64,000 nucleotides of DNA from Gimesia benthica (GCF_009720525.1 NZ_CP043930.1:4310501-4374500); one strand, 5' to 3'. Shown: positions 1 to 9,881, numbered from the stretch's first letter. Translations and numbers: made by a program. Notes: generated by a model not told the origin, from the letters alone.

Positions 1-69
1 CAGGGGGGCTCTGATTCTTCCCTGGACAGCACCCCGCCGAGCCCCAGTCCGAACCCTTTTGACGAGTAG
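1..69 (+). CDS. rpoC: 3' end of a CDS, probably RNA polymerase subunit beta' (partial)
   Basis: Frame 1 is open from the window edge to a TAG at 67-69 and encodes a 22-residue tail rich in Ser, Pro and Asp that ends in NPFDE. The tail itself is not diagnostic. The rpoC assignment comes from synteny: rpoB-rpoC commonly lies directly upstream of rpsL-rpsG-fusA in bacteria. It could be the end of another gene. Confidence 0.45.
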   Translation, partial: QGGSDSSLDSTPPSPSPNPFDE

Positions 70-146
70 AGGAATAAAGGAAGCGTATCTGGTCTGCGAG
101 CAGAATTCACTTTGTCTCAGATCCCGAATTGGGTGATTCGTGAGAC

Positions 147-175
147 TTGACGGATGCCTGCAGGCTGGATACATT
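147..175 (+). promoter_or_regulatory. Candidate sigma-70-type promoter upstream of rpsL
   Basis: A TTGACG -35 box (147-152) is separated by exactly 17 bp from a TACATT -10 box (170-175). It lies in the 231-bp gap after the preceding stop codon and would give a leader of about 120 nt before rpsL. It is read by eye from the consensus only. Confidence 0.5.
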
Positions 176-190
176 GTCCCGTTCCTAACT

Positions 191-219
191 CTGGCAACAG
201 GGAATTAATTGCATATAAT
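191..219 (+). promoter_or_regulatory. Second candidate promoter upstream of rpsL
   Basis: A perfect TATAAT (214-219) follows CTGGCA (191-196) at 17 bp spacing. The -35 matches the consensus at four of six bases. With the 147-175 site this suggests a tandem promoter for the str operon. Confidence 0.45.
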
Positions 220-300
220 AGTGGCCATTTGTTACAATGGCTGCCTGTAAATAGAAGTTATTATTGAAGTTCAAGCATTGAACGAAGATGGGTTATCTCG

Positions 301-672
<372 letters not shown>

Positions 673-768
673 TCGCCTGGTTTATCAAGCATATAAAATT
701 CACACAGTTTGATTACATTCATCAGTGCCCCGTGAGGCGCTGAGGCAAATGTCAGAGGAAAAGATGGA

Positions 769-1248
769 ATGAGCAAGAAGTTTACAGCCAGTGCGACTCA
801 GCTGAAGCCAGATCCGCGGTTCAATTCACTGCTGGCTTCCAAGTTTGTTAACTGTCTGATGCATGATGGCAAAAAGAGCATTGCTCAAAACGTGTTCTAC
901 TCAGCTCTGGATCGCATCAAAGAGCGTATTCCCGATGTTGAGCCGATCGAAGTTTTCACACAGGCTGTCGAAAATGTTAAGCCCAGTGTTGAAGTTCGTT
1001 CGAAGCGTGTTGGTGGTGCTACTTACCAGGTGCCGACCCCTGTGAATCCCAAGCGTCAGCAGACTCTGGCGATTCGCTGGATTCTGGCTGCGATTCGCGG
1101 CAAGAAAGGTCGTCCGATGGAAGTTCGTCTGGCTGACGAAATTCTGTCTGCACACAAAAAAGAAGGTACTGCCATCACTACCCGTGAGAATATTCATCGT
1201 ATGGCTGAAGCGAACAAGGCATTTGCTCACTTCGCCTTCTCGCGCTAA
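769..1248 (+). CDS. rpsG: 30S ribosomal protein S7
   Basis: This 159-residue primary 16S rRNA-binding protein nucleates the 30S head. The recognisable S7 core includes [16 protein letters not shown] (about 25-40), VGGATYQVP (about 82-90) and the C-terminal helix region [16 protein letters not shown]. It follows rpsL after about 96 bp with GAGGAAAAG as ribosome-binding site, in the standard rpsL-rpsG order. A T-rich stretch after it (about 1308-1317) lacks a convincing stem. Confidence 0.98.
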   Translation: MSKKFTASATQLKPDPRFNSLLASKFVNCLMHDGKKSIAQNVFYSALDRIKERIPDVEPIEVFTQAVENVKPSVEVRSKRVGGATYQVPTPVNPKRQQTLAIRWILAAIRGKKGRPMEVRLADEILSAHKKEGTAITTRENIHRMAEANKAFAHFAFSR

Positions 1249-1426
1249 GGCAAAGTAAAGATCAATTAGACGCACTGGCGATGGTGATAAACCATTGCCT
1301 GCTGCGTCTTTTTTTTTGTAGATTGAAAAGTCTAAAGCCAGCTGGCCGGTTGAAGTCCAATGGAGGATTCGCGGCAGTTGGGTTTTGTTTTTGTGATTCA
1401 ATTTCAGTTGGAATGGCAGGACCAGA

Positions 1427-3526
1427 ATGTCAACTTCAATAGATCAGATCAGAAACATCGGGATTATCGCTCATATTGACGCCGGTAAGACGACGACTAC
1501 CGAGCGGATTCTCTACTACGCCAAGTTCCTGCACCGCCCGGGCGGGGTGGATGAAGGTACGACTGCAACCGACTTCGACGAGGAGGAAGCGAAGCGGGGA
1601 ATCACGATTTATTCTGCGGCGATTACCTGTAAGTGGAACGGGCACACGATCAATATTATCGACACTCCCGGGCACGTCGACTTCACGGCTGAAGTCGAGC
1701 GCAGTCTGCGCGTACTCGATGGTGCGGTCGTGGTCTTCAGTGCGATGGAAGGGGTTGAGGCGCAGAGTGAAACGGTCTGGCGGCAGGCGGATAAATACAA
1801 TGTGCCCCGTATCTGTTTCATTAACAAGATGGACCGTATCGGCGCCAGCTTCGAGCGGACGTTTGAAGAGATTCAAAAACGCTTGCGGGGCAATCCCGTG
1901 GCGTTGCAGATTCCCATTGGTGAAGGCACAACATCAACCGGTGATTCCTTCAGTGGCGTGATTGATCTGATTAAAATGCAGGCCCTGTTTTATGACCAGG
2001 AGTCGATGGGGGATCAGTTCGAAGTGCAGGAGATTCCGGAAGCCTATCTGGAAAAGGCACAGGAATGGCGTGCCAAATTACTGGAGTCGGTAGCTGAGCT
2101 GGATGAAGCGGTTCTGGAGCAGTATTACGAGACTGAAGACATTGCAGAGGATGTCATTGTCAGGTTGCTCCGTGAGGCGACTCTCAAGGGTGATCTGCAG
2201 CCGACTTTCTGTGGTTCCTCTCTGAATTATATCGGTGTCCAGCCTGTGTTGGATGGTGTGACGAGCTTTCTGCCCAGTCCGCTGGATCGGCCGCCGGTTG
2301 AGGGGATTAATCCGCAGCCCAAAAAGCGGGGCGGCGAGGCGGGTGGTCACGAAACGCGCGGTCCAAGTGTGGATGAGCCGATGTGTGGGCTGGTCTTTAA
2401 GATTCAGGCGGACAAGCATGGCGATTTGTGTTTCATGCGGGTTTACTCGGGGCAGTTGAAGAGTGGCAGTCGTCTGTTGAATCCGCGGACCGGTAAGAAA
2501 GAGCTGGTCAGTCAGTTGTGGCGTGTGCAGGCCGGGGCGCGTGAGAAGGTTGAGACGGACAGTATTGATGCCGGCGATATCATCGGAGTGATCGGACCGA
2601 AAGAGGCTGTGACTGGTGATACGTTGTGTGAAATTCAGCATCCGATTTTGCTGGAAACCATTTCGTTTCCAGAGACAGTGATCTCAATGGCGGTCGAGCC
2701 GGAATCGAGTGCGGACCGGAAGAAGCTTGAGGATACACTGCAGAAGTTGTCTCGTCAGGATCCCACGTTCAAGGCTGTGGCTAACGAGGAAACGGGGCAG
2801 ACTATTGTTTCCGGGATGGGCGAATTGCACCTGGAAGTGTTGCGGAACCGGATGCAGAAAGAGTTCAACTTGAGTGTGCGGGTGCATAAGCCGCGCGTGA
2901 GTTATCGAGAAACTGTTACCGCCGCTGTCGAGAAAGAGGTTGAGTTCAATCGTCCTTCAGCCAACGGGAATATGTATTTCAAAGTCAAGCTGCGGCTGGA
3001 GCCCTTCAAGGGGGATAAGCCGATTTCCATCAAGAGTCAGCTGAAGCCGAATGAGTTGAACCCGGAGTTAGAAAAAGAGTTGATGGAAACTCTGCGGTTA
3101 GGTGTCGACGGGGGAGGCCAGGTTGGGTTTCCTTTGATGAATGTGCAGTTTGTGGTATTGGATGCACAGTCGCGAGAAGGTGAGACCAGCGATGTGGCGG
3201 TCGAGGCGGCAACGTCCGAAGCGTTGCATGGTTGCATTATGGATGCGAAGATTCAGTTGCTAGAGCCAATCATGAAAATGGAAGTGGTGACACCTGATGA
3301 ATTTCGTGGAAACATCCAGGCAGATCTCAGTTCGCGGAATGCTAACGTGCTCAACAGCGAATGGCGCGGAGATTTGTGTGTGATGGAGGTCGAGGCGCCT
3401 TTGTCGCAATTGTTTGGCTATTCTACCCAGATTCGCAGTCTCTCGCAGGGGCGGGCATCGTTTTCGATGGAGCCTTTGAAGTATGCGGCGGCTCCGCAAA
3501 GCGTTTTAAAAGAGATGATTGGATAA
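1427..3526 (+). CDS. fusA: Translation elongation factor G, divergent str-operon type
   Basis: This is a 699-residue translational GTPase. It has a G1 loop AHIDAGKTTTTER (about 15-27), G3 DTPGHVDF (about 79-86), G4 NKMD (133-136) and EF-G domains II-V. EF-G catalyses translocation on the ribosome. The switch I segment DEGTTATDFDEEEAKRGITI differs from the usual [21 protein letters not shown] form. Margus, Remm and Tenson described divergent spd-type EF-Gs from spirochaetes, planctomycetes and delta-proteobacteria; placing this protein there is my inference. Its position in the str operon argues it is the housekeeping translocase. No tuf gene follows it. Confidence 0.93.
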   Translation: MSTSIDQIRNIGIIAHIDAGKTTTTERILYYAKFLHRPGGVDEGTTATDFDEEEAKRGITIYSAAITCKWNGHTINIIDTPGHVDFTAEVERSLRVLDGAVVVFSAMEGVEAQSETVWRQADKYNVPRICFINKMDRIGASFERTFEEIQKRLRGNPVALQIPIGEGTTSTGDSFSGVIDLIKMQALFYDQESMGDQFEVQEIPEAYLEKAQEWRAKLLESVAELDEAVLEQYYETEDIAEDVIVRLLREATLKGDLQPTFCGSSLNYIGVQPVLDGVTSFLPSPLDRPPVEGINPQPKKRGGEAGGHETRGPSVDEPMCGLVFKIQADKHGDLCFMRVYSGQLKSGSRLLNPRTGKKELVSQLWRVQAGAREKVETDSIDAGDIIGVIGPKEAVTGDTLCEIQHPILLETISFPETVISMAVEPESSADRKKLEDTLQKLSRQDPTFKAVANEETGQTIVSGMGELHLEVLRNRMQKEFNLSVRVHKPRVSYRETVTAAVEKEVEFNRPSANGNMYFKVKLRLEPFKGDKPISIKSQLKPNELNPELEKELMETLRLGVDGGGQVGFPLMNVQFVVLDAQSREGETSDVAVEAATSEALHGCIMDAKIQLLEPIMKMEVVTPDEFRGNIQADLSSRNANVLNSEWRGDLCVMEVEAPLSQLFGYSTQIRSLSQGRASFSMEPLKYAAAPQSVLKEMIG

Positions 3527-3699
3527 TTTTTAAAATTTTGAGACGTGGCAGCCTTGGTATCCAGGGTGTGAATGTGTAACTTGTCACGTCTACGATTTTG
3601 AAAGTTGCCTGGCAGGTTTCAAATGAACAGTGGCTGGGTCGCTGATTGAGCTGGAGTGTCGGAATTTCAAAAAAAGCATTTTCTGCTTTGTTGGGGTTG

Positions 3700-3728
3700 T
3701 TGACAACCGGTGAGGCTCTCAGTAATAT
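3700..3728 (+). promoter_or_regulatory. Strong candidate promoter for the S10 operon
   Basis: A perfect TTGACA (3700-3705) is followed 17 bp later by TAATAT (3723-3728) in the 270-bp gap between fusA and rpsJ, about 70 bp before rpsJ. It is one of the best sigma-70-like matches in the window and suggests that the S10 cluster is transcribed separately from the str genes. Confidence 0.65.
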
Positions 3729-3798
3729 TGCTCGCTTCCCTGTGCGAGAAAATTGTCTAAACAGGGTCTGAGTCATATTTTAATGAAGGAATTTATTG

Positions 3799-4131
3799 GT
3801 GGCCGTTGCGAGTCAAGAGCGAATTAGAATTCGCATGGAAGCTTATGATCACTCCGTGTTGGATCAGTCGGCAGCAGATATTGTTGATACGGCGAAGCGA
3901 ACCGGTGCGATTGTGCATGGCCCCATTCCTCTGCCGACGCGGGTTGAGCGATATACGGTCCTGAAAGGACCTCACATCGACAAGAAATCTCGTGAGCAGT
4001 TTGAAATTCGGACTCATAAGCGTTTGGTTGATATTTTGTCTCCAACCGGTAAGACGATTGATGCTTTGAATAAATTGTCTCTGCCTGCTGGGGTTGATAT
4101 TAAAATTAAGGCGTCCGCTGGCGGAAACTAG
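3799..4131 (+). CDS. rpsJ: 30S ribosomal protein S10
   Basis: This roughly 110-residue S10 has the family segments [16 protein letters not shown] near the N-terminus, [29 protein letters not shown] in the middle (about 42-70) and [12 protein letters not shown] at the end. S10 binds the 30S head and also serves as NusE in antitermination in other bacteria. I chose GTG at 3799 over TTG at 3796 because AAGGA at 3786-3790 is well spaced for it. It opens the S10 operon. Confidence 0.96.
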   Translation: MAVASQERIRIRMEAYDHSVLDQSAADIVDTAKRTGAIVHGPIPLPTRVERYTVLKGPHIDKKSREQFEIRTHKRLVDILSPTGKTIDALNKLSLPAGVDIKIKASAGGN

Positions 4132-4297
4132 TTCTTTTAAAGTTTTCGTTATGATGCTCGCAGGTCTGGTGTTGCGCCGGGTCTGCTTGATTGGTTAGGG
4201 ATCCGGCGATTCGATCGCTGGTGGTGCTATGCTTCTTGCTTTCGCCTGCGGGCGGATTTCGTAGAAGCTCTGTTCCCGTTGTTTAAGGGTGATGAGT

Positions 4298-4987
4298 ATG
4301 CCTGTCGGTCTGCTGGGTAAAAAGGTCGGAATGACCCAAGTTTACGACGATGGAGTCCTGGTTCCTGTTACGGTGATTCAGGCTGGCCCCTGCCATGTGT
4401 TGCAGGTGCGCACGTTAGACACCGATGGCTACGAAGCGGTTCAGGTCGGTTTTGAAGATAAGCCTCGTCGTCTCTCTGCTCGCAGTGAGCGTGGTCATGT
4501 TGCCGCCCTGGACAGTAAGCGTCAGAAGAAACGTACAGAAGCGGGTGTGGCCGTTGCCGACAAGGCGGGTTGTGAGCCCAAGCGTTTTATTAAAGAGTTT
4601 CGCGTTGATGGTGAAGATCATGGCTGCGAAGTGGGTAACGAGCTTACCGTTTCGCTGTTCAATGAAGTAAGTCACATTGACGTGATTGGAACCAGCAAGG
4701 GTCGTGGTTTTGCCGGGGTTATGAAGCGTCATAACTTCTCCGGACAGCGTGCGACACACGGTGTGAAACGTGTGCACCGCCATGGTGGTTCGATTGGTAT
4801 GAGTGCAGATCCTTCTCGTGTTCTTAAGGGGACACGGATGGGTGGTCGGTATGGTGGTAAGCAGATTACTGTCAGACACTTGAAAGTTGTCCGCGTTGAC
4901 GAAGAGAATGGTGTGCTTCTGGTGAGAGGTGCAGTCCCCGGTCCTAACGGTGGTGATCTCGTCATTCGTCATACTAACAAATATTGA
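4298..4987 (+). CDS. rplC: 50S ribosomal protein L3
   Basis: This L3 has the N-terminal MPVGLLGKKVGMTQVYDDG and the conserved C-terminal half with GKGFAGVMKRHNFSG-type and GGRYGGKQITVRHLKVVRVD segments (here GRGFAGVMKRHNF). L3 folds near the peptidyl transferase centre and starts 50S assembly. Three in-frame starts lie close together (GTG 4289, ATG 4292, ATG 4298). ATG 4298 gives the usual L3 N-terminus and the best spacing to AAGGG (4285-4289). The segment around residues 60-115 is less conserved, as in other L3 proteins. Confidence 0.96.
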   Translation: MPVGLLGKKVGMTQVYDDGVLVPVTVIQAGPCHVLQVRTLDTDGYEAVQVGFEDKPRRLSARSERGHVAALDSKRQKKRTEAGVAVADKAGCEPKRFIKEFRVDGEDHGCEVGNELTVSLFNEVSHIDVIGTSKGRGFAGVMKRHNFSGQRATHGVKRVHRHGGSIGMSADPSRVLKGTRMGGRYGGKQITVRHLKVVRVDEENGVLLVRGAVPGPNGGDLVIRHTNKY

Positions 4988-5038
4988 TTCGGGTGTTTGA
5001 AGTAGTTACCTGATTCTGCCTTAATAAATGGTGTCGAA

Positions 5039-5668
5039 ATGATTTCAGTTGCAATTCAAGATAAAGCTGGCAAAGAAGTGGGCAAGTATGAGTTCGAGTC
5101 CACCGAACTGGCCAGTGGTATCAACCGCCAGTTGCTCCACGATGTGGTTGTGATGTACCAGGCGAATAAGCGGATTGGTTCTGCAAAGTCCAAAAGCCGC
5201 GGTATGGTGGCTGGTAGTACCAGAAAACTGTATCGTCAGAAGGGTACTGGTCGGGCTCGTGCTGGTGCGGTCCGGACTCCTGTTCGTCGGGGCGGTGGTC
5301 ACACTTTTGCCAAGTCTCCGAAAGACTGGAGCTACCGTCTTCCCAAGAAGGCTGTCAAGCTCGCAACCCGGATGGCGATTCTAAGTAAGTTTGAAGATGA
5401 GCAGGTAACACTGCTGGATGAGCTGGCTCTTGAAGTGCCAAAAACAAAAGAAGTCGCCGGCGTGCTGAAGGCACTCGGTCTGACCGGCACCAGTTGTCTG
5501 TTGACGGTTGAAGGTCACGATCCTGTTGTCTGGAAGTCTGCCCGCAATATTGCCGGGGTTCAGGTTTCTCCCGCCAGTGATCTGAATGCATACGATGTTC
5601 TGCATAAGCGGCAGATGGTGCTGACCAAGTCAGCCCTGGATGCATTGCTCGGTCGGAATGAAGGTTAA
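5039..5668 (+). CDS. rplD: 50S ribosomal protein L4
   Basis: This is a 209-residue L4. The basic extended loop that lines the exit tunnel is clear: SKSRGMVAGSTRKLYRQKGTG followed by RARAGAVRTPVRRGGGHTF. In other bacteria L4 also represses its own operon; nothing in the leader proves that here. It lies between rplC (about 50 bp upstream) and rplW (about 50 bp downstream) in standard S10 order. Confidence 0.97.
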   Translation: MISVAIQDKAGKEVGKYEFESTELASGINRQLLHDVVVMYQANKRIGSAKSKSRGMVAGSTRKLYRQKGTGRARAGAVRTPVRRGGGHTFAKSPKDWSYRLPKKAVKLATRMAILSKFEDEQVTLLDELALEVPKTKEVAGVLKALGLTGTSCLLTVEGHDPVVWKSARNIAGVQVSPASDLNAYDVLHKRQMVLTKSALDALLGRNEG

Positions 5669-5721
5669 TTTGACGAAGTGCCTGGTTTAAAAGTCCAGTC
5701 TGGATATTGAGGTTAACAGTT

Positions 5722-6030
5722 ATGTCAGATGGTTCAAAAAAAGGCGTTCAGCTGGAACCGTATCAGGTCGTCATCCGGCCGTTGGTGACAGAAAAAGGGA
5801 CTCATCAGTCTGAGTCTTACAATACATACACGTTTGTCGTTGATAAGTCGGCGACAAAAACGGATATCAAAAAAGCGGTATCTGATTTATGGAATGTGCG
5901 TGTGGTTTCCGTGCGAACCCAGAACCGGGGCGGAAAGCCGCGTCGCCATCGATATAAAGTTGGTTATACAAAATCCTGGAAGAAGGCAATTGTCGAACTG
6001 CACGAGGATGATCGTATTTCATTCTTCTAA
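5722..6030 (+). CDS. rplW: 50S ribosomal protein L23
   Basis: This L23 of about 102 residues has the motifs VIRPLVTEKGTHQSE and YTFVVDKSATKTDIKKAV plus the basic RGGKPRRHRYKVGYTKSWKKA segment. L23 sits at the tunnel exit and docks trigger factor and SRP. I use ATG at 5722; an upstream in-frame TTG at 5707 has poorer support. Confidence 0.96.
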   Translation: MSDGSKKGVQLEPYQVVIRPLVTEKGTHQSESYNTYTFVVDKSATKTDIKKAVSDLWNVRVVSVRTQNRGGKPRRHRYKVGYTKSWKKAIVELHEDDRISFF

Positions 6031-6105
6031 GCCGCAGGTTGAGTTGCATCGAAGACAAATTGTGAACCGGTTTTTGAAACCAGCAGATCATTGAGGAAAT
6101 AAATT

Positions 6106-6963
6106 ATGGGAATCCGATTCTACAAGCCAACGACACCAGGTCGGCGTGGTGCATCGGTGAGCGATTTCGCAGCGATCACAGATCGTAAGAAGGCTCCTGA
6201 GAAATCCCTGCTCGTACGATACAAGAAAAAAGGTGGACGAAACAACCAGGGTGTGATCACCGCACGGCATCGTGGCGGCGGACACAAGCGGATGTATCGT
6301 CTGATCGACTTCCGTCGGAATAAAGATGGTGTTCCAGCCAAGGTTAACGGGATTGAATACGATCCCAACCGTTCGGCCCGGATCGCGCTGCTGCACTATG
6401 TTGATGGTGAAAAGCGTTACATCCTGGCACCTGAAGGTTTGACTGCTGGTGATACCGTAGTAAGTGGCGAAAAGGTTGAGCCGAATGTCGGCAACTGTAT
6501 GCCTCTGGCAAACATTCCGCTGGGCTCGATGGTACACAATGTTGAAATGCAGCCAGGTCGTGGCGGACAGCTGTGCCGGAGTGCCGGTACAGGTGCTGTT
6601 CTGAACGCTCGCGAAGATAACTGGGCTCAGATCACTCTGCCTTCCGGCGAAGTGCGTCGTGTTCCCAGTTCCTGTCGGGCAACGATCGGTGAAATTGGTA
6701 ACTCTGAGCATACAAAAGTTGTACTGGGTAAAGCTGGTCGTAAACGCTGGATGGGGCGTCGTCCTCACGTGCGTGGTACCTGTATGAACCCTGTTGCACA
6801 CCCGATGGGTGGTGGTGAAGGTCGTAATTCCGGGGGTCGTCATCCCTGTAGTCCGACTGGTAAGCTTGCGAAAGGTGGAAAGACCCGCAAGAAGAAAAAA
6901 GCTTCATCAAAGGCTATCATTCGGCGGCGTAAGTCTCGTCGTTATGGCCAGCTGAAACTCTGA
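6106..6963 (+). CDS. rplB: 50S ribosomal protein L2
   Basis: This 285-residue L2 has the full family architecture: [14 protein letters not shown] start, the RNA-binding OB-like middle, and the near-invariant C-terminal region containing [18 protein letters not shown], which holds the His needed for peptidyl transferase activity in other bacteria. GAGGAAA precedes the ATG at good spacing. It lies in standard order between rplW and rpsS. Confidence 0.98.
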   Translation: MGIRFYKPTTPGRRGASVSDFAAITDRKKAPEKSLLVRYKKKGGRNNQGVITARHRGGGHKRMYRLIDFRRNKDGVPAKVNGIEYDPNRSARIALLHYVDGEKRYILAPEGLTAGDTVVSGEKVEPNVGNCMPLANIPLGSMVHNVEMQPGRGGQLCRSAGTGAVLNAREDNWAQITLPSGEVRRVPSSCRATIGEIGNSEHTKVVLGKAGRKRWMGRRPHVRGTCMNPVAHPMGGGEGRNSGGRHPCSPTGKLAKGGKTRKKKKASSKAIIRRRKSRRYGQLKL

Positions 6964-7024
6964 CGTAGTGTGTTGAACTGAATAAAAAATAACTATCTGT
7001 TTTCGATAATTGAGGACAAGTTTT

Positions 7025-7291
7025 ATGGGTCGCTCTCTGAAAAAAGGGCCTTATGTTGACGTTAAACTTCTGAAGAAGATTGAGAAGTTGAACGAATCGG
7101 GAAAAAAGACGCCGATCAAGACATGGGCTCGGGCTTCAACTATTGCTCCGGAATTTGTAGGTCACACTTTCCTGGTGCATAACGGGCGCGCTCACTTAAA
7201 CGTGTATGTCACCGAAGAAATGGTGGGTCACAAGCTGGGAGAATTCTCCCTGACCCGCAACTTCCGCGGCCATACCGTTAAGAAGAAATAA
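7025..7291 (+). CDS. rpsS: 30S ribosomal protein S19
   Basis: This 88-residue S19 begins [12 protein letters not shown] and contains [22 protein letters not shown] and the end [17 protein letters not shown]. It partners S13 at the A-site finger in the 30S head. ATG 7025 lies 8 bp after GAGGAC (7012-7017) and matches the conserved N-terminus; the upstream TTG in the same frame is not needed. Confidence 0.97.
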   Translation: MGRSLKKGPYVDVKLLKKIEKLNESGKKTPIKTWARASTIAPEFVGHTFLVHNGRAHLNVYVTEEMVGHKLGEFSLTRNFRGHTVKKK

Positions 7292-7372
7292 ACTGTTTGT
7301 GTTGGTGGTGATTACGGCCTGACAGGCCGATAACCGATAGAAATTAAGCAATAGTGAAGTGGAGTAATTGTC

Positions 7373-7717
7373 ATGGGGCAAGTTCGAGCAATGCATCGAT
7401 TTGCACGAATCTCAGCAACTAAGGTGCGTCCTTTTGCAGACATGGTTCGGGGAATGACTGCTTCGGAAGGTCTGGATTCTTTGAAATACATTCCGAACCG
7501 GGGTGCCCGTTTCCTGGAAAAGGTTATCAAGAGTGCGATGGCCAATGCTGAAGACAAAGGTGCCCGCAATGTGGAAGGCCTGAAGATCACCGAAGCACGC
7601 GTTGATGGCGGTCCGATGTTTAAACGGATTCAGCCCCGTGCCCGCGGTATGGCTTACACGATTCGTCGCCGGATGTCTCACATTCATGTTTCGATTGATG
7701 CTCCCGAATTGCCTTAG
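7373..7717 (+). CDS. rplV: 50S ribosomal protein L22
   Basis: This 114-residue L22 has the ARISATKVRPFADMVRG N-terminal region and the tunnel-lining beta hairpin around VDGGPMFKRIQPRARGMAY. L22 contacts all 23S domains, and its loop narrows the exit tunnel where macrolide resistance maps. It follows rpsS and precedes rpsC, the usual order. Confidence 0.97.
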   Translation: MGQVRAMHRFARISATKVRPFADMVRGMTASEGLDSLKYIPNRGARFLEKVIKSAMANAEDKGARNVEGLKITEARVDGGPMFKRIQPRARGMAYTIRRRMSHIHVSIDAPELP

Positions 7718-7785
7718 GTAATCGGATCACTGTTGCCAGACACTTATTATTCTCAACCAGAAATACTTAAAGGATAACCTGTATC

Positions 7786-8487
7786 ATGGGGCAAAAAGTT
7801 CGACCAACCGGATTTCGAGTCGGAGTCGTTGAAGACTGGAGAAGTCGTTGGTATGCCTCCAAGAAAGATTTTGGGGCATTGCTGGTTGAAGATCAGAAGG
7901 TACGTAAATTTATTCAAACCAAATATAAGTTTGCCGGCATCCCGAAAGTGGAGATCGAAAGAACTCGCGATCAGGTAGTGGTGCACTTATTTACGGCCCG
8001 TCCCGGGATCATCATTGGTCGTAAGGGACAGGAAGTAGACCGGTTGAAAGCCGAACTGGAAGATCTCACCGGTCGTCGGATGGAATTGAAGATTATTGAA
8101 GTCGACAATGCACTGCAGAGTGCAGCGTTGGTAGCGGAAGATATCGCACAGCAGCTTTCCAAGCGTGGTAGCTTCCGAAGAACTATTAAGCGTGCCCTGG
8201 ACCAGGTAATGGAAACGGGCGTTCATGGAATTAAGATCGAGCTTTCCGGTCGTCTGGGTGGAGCGGAGATGTCACGGCGCGAAAAAGCCAGCCGTGGTTC
8301 AATCCCCCTGTCGACTCTGCAGCGTCACGTTGACTACGGATTCCGCGAGGCACACACCACCTTCGGAGTCATCGGAGTGAAAGTTTGGATTGACCTTGGT
8401 GATTATTCAGATGAGGAGAATCGCGATGGCGTTAATGCCAAAGCGGGTCAAGCACCGCAAAAGCCAAAGAGGACGCATAAAAGGTAA
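7786..8487 (+). CDS. rpsC: 30S ribosomal protein S3
   Basis: This 233-residue S3 opens with MGQKVRPTGFRVG and has a KH domain with the loop ARPGIIIGRKGQEVDRL (about 70-86) and the C-terminal S3 domain with KIELSGRLGGAEMSR. It forms part of the mRNA entry channel and its helicase function. Its last 62 nt, coding for a charged tail, overlap the start of rplP in another frame, an unusual arrangement. Confidence 0.97.
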   Translation: MGQKVRPTGFRVGVVEDWRSRWYASKKDFGALLVEDQKVRKFIQTKYKFAGIPKVEIERTRDQVVVHLFTARPGIIIGRKGQEVDRLKAELEDLTGRRMELKIIEVDNALQSAALVAEDIAQQLSKRGSFRRTIKRALDQVMETGVHGIKIELSGRLGGAEMSRREKASRGSIPLSTLQRHVDYGFREAHTTFGVIGVKVWIDLGDYSDEENRDGVNAKAGQAPQKPKRTHKR

Positions 8488-8845
8488 TGCGACACGTGGT
8501 AACACTGTTGCCTTTGGTGAATGGGGCTTACAATCTCTGGACCCGGGGCATATCACAGCTCAAACCATCGAAGCGTGCCGAATTGCAGCCACACAATATG
8601 TTCGAGGTGAAGGTAAGCTCTATATCCGGATCTTCCCGCAGAAGTCGGTAACATCCCGTCCTCTGGAAACCCGTATGGGTAAGGGTAAAGGGGAACCGGA
8701 TCACTGGGTTGCCGTCGTCAAGCCAGGTACGGTTCTGTTCGAACTGGCAGGTGTCTCGCACGAGGCAGCAAAACGCTGTTTCGCTCGTGTGGCACACAAG
8801 TTACCAGTTAACGTCCGGCTGGTAGAACGTCGTCCGTCCGTCTAG
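8426..8845 (+). CDS. rplP: 50S ribosomal protein L16
   Basis: This L16 of about 139 residues begins MALMPKRVKHRKSQRGR and contains NTVAFGEWGLQSL and TRMGKGKGEPDHWVAVVKPG. It contacts A-site tRNA and is a late 50S assembly protein. ATG 8426 has GAGGAGA at 8413-8419 inside rpsC, so the two genes overlap by 62 nt. The internal ATG at 8435 is an alternative start. The frame is open further upstream, but only within rpsC. Confidence 0.95.
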   Translation: MALMPKRVKHRKSQRGRIKGNATRGNTVAFGEWGLQSLDPGHITAQTIEACRIAATQYVRGEGKLYIRIFPQKSVTSRPLETRMGKGKGEPDHWVAVVKPGTVLFELAGVSHEAAKRCFARVAHKLPVNVRLVERRPSV

Positions 8846-8935
8846 GGCTGTCGACCAGATAACTGATTTTTTAAAACACTTTAGTCCTGTCTGCATCTTA
8901 CAGCGAGACTGATAAACAATCATTGGGTTTGACTG

Positions 8936-9145
8936 ATGACCAAAGCAAGTGAATTACGCGAGATGAATGATGAGCAATTGTCATTTGCTCTGCAGGAAAC
9001 ACAGAAAGAGCTGTTTCAGTTGCGCTTCCAGGCGGCAACGGAGCGGCTCGATGCACCGAGTAACATTAAGCGGCTCAGACGGGAAATTGCCCGGATTCAG
9101 ACAATCCGTCGTGAACGCGAATTAAGTCAGCAGAATAATGCTTAA
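8936..9145 (+). CDS. rpmC: 50S ribosomal protein L29
   Basis: This 69-residue two-helix L29 has the signature LFQLRFQAATERLDAPSNIKRLRREIARI. It sits beside L23 at the tunnel exit. It follows rplP after 90 bp and is followed closely by rpsQ. Confidence 0.95.
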   Translation: MTKASELREMNDEQLSFALQETQKELFQLRFQAATERLDAPSNIKRLRREIARIQTIRRERELSQQNNA

Positions 9146-9172
9146 TCAGGCTCGTTAGGGTAAGTAGAAGAA

Positions 9173-9418
9173 ATGCGAAAAAAACTGACAGGCTTAGTGG
9201 CCAGTGCCAAAATGGACAAAACGTTGCGGGTTGAAATTCAGCGACGATACCGTCATCCGTTGTACGGGAAAACCGTTCGCGGTCGGACAGTCTGCCACGT
9301 GCACGATGAACAGAATGAAGCACAGGAAGGGGATACGGTAGAAATTATCGAAAGCCGTCCCCGTTCCAAGACAAAGCGTTGGGATTTAATCCGAGTTGTA
9401 GAGAAGAAACAGGACTGA
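9173..9418 (+). CDS. rpsQ: 30S ribosomal protein S17
   Basis: This 81-residue OB-fold S17 has the conserved [17 protein letters not shown] start, [12 protein letters not shown] and [18 protein letters not shown]. It is a primary binder of the 16S 5' domain. It starts 27 bp after the rpmC stop, in standard order. Confidence 0.96.
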   Translation: MRKKLTGLVASAKMDKTLRVEIQRRYRHPLYGKTVRGRTVCHVHDEQNEAQEGDTVEIIESRPRSKTKRWDLIRVVEKKQD

Positions 9419-9512
9419 AGTCGCTTCTGACCGGCTACAGGTTCGGTTTAGTTAATAGTACAAAGATCAGGATATTCCTCATCTTTTTGGTTGATAAGGA
9501 ACAGGCAAAGCC

Positions 9513-9881
9513 ATGATTCAGATGCAAACCGATCTGGATGTATGTGATAACTCCGGAGCCAAAGTCGCGCGGTGCATTAAAGTGCTGGGTGGTACAGGCC
9601 GTCGGACTGCTGAAGTCGGCGATGTGATTGTCGTAAGTATCCAGAAGACACTGGCTGGCAGTAACATTAAAAAAGGCCAGGTACTGCGGGGCGTAATAGT
9701 ACGCACCAAGTATCCCTGCCGCCGCGATGATGGCAGCTATGTGAAGTTCGATCGGAATGCCATCGTGCTGATCGACGGTGATGGGAACCCTCGTGGGACC
9801 CGTATCTTCGGCGCTGTAGCACGTGAACTCCGCGAACGCCGTTATCTGAAAATTATTAGCCTGGCAAACGAGGTGGTCTGA
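9513..9881 (+). CDS. rplN: 50S ribosomal protein L14
   Basis: This 122-residue L14 starts [17 protein letters not shown] and contains [17 protein letters not shown] and [19 protein letters not shown]. It is at the subunit interface and is the docking point of RsfS in other bacteria. It is the first gene of the spc segment; the stop is one base before the rplX ATG, so the two are probably translationally coupled. Confidence 0.97.
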   Translation: MIQMQTDLDVCDNSGAKVARCIKVLGGTGRRTAEVGDVIVVSIQKTLAGSNIKKGQVLRGVIVRTKYPCRRDDGSYVKFDRNAIVLIDGDGNPRGTRIFGAVARELRERRYLKIISLANEVV

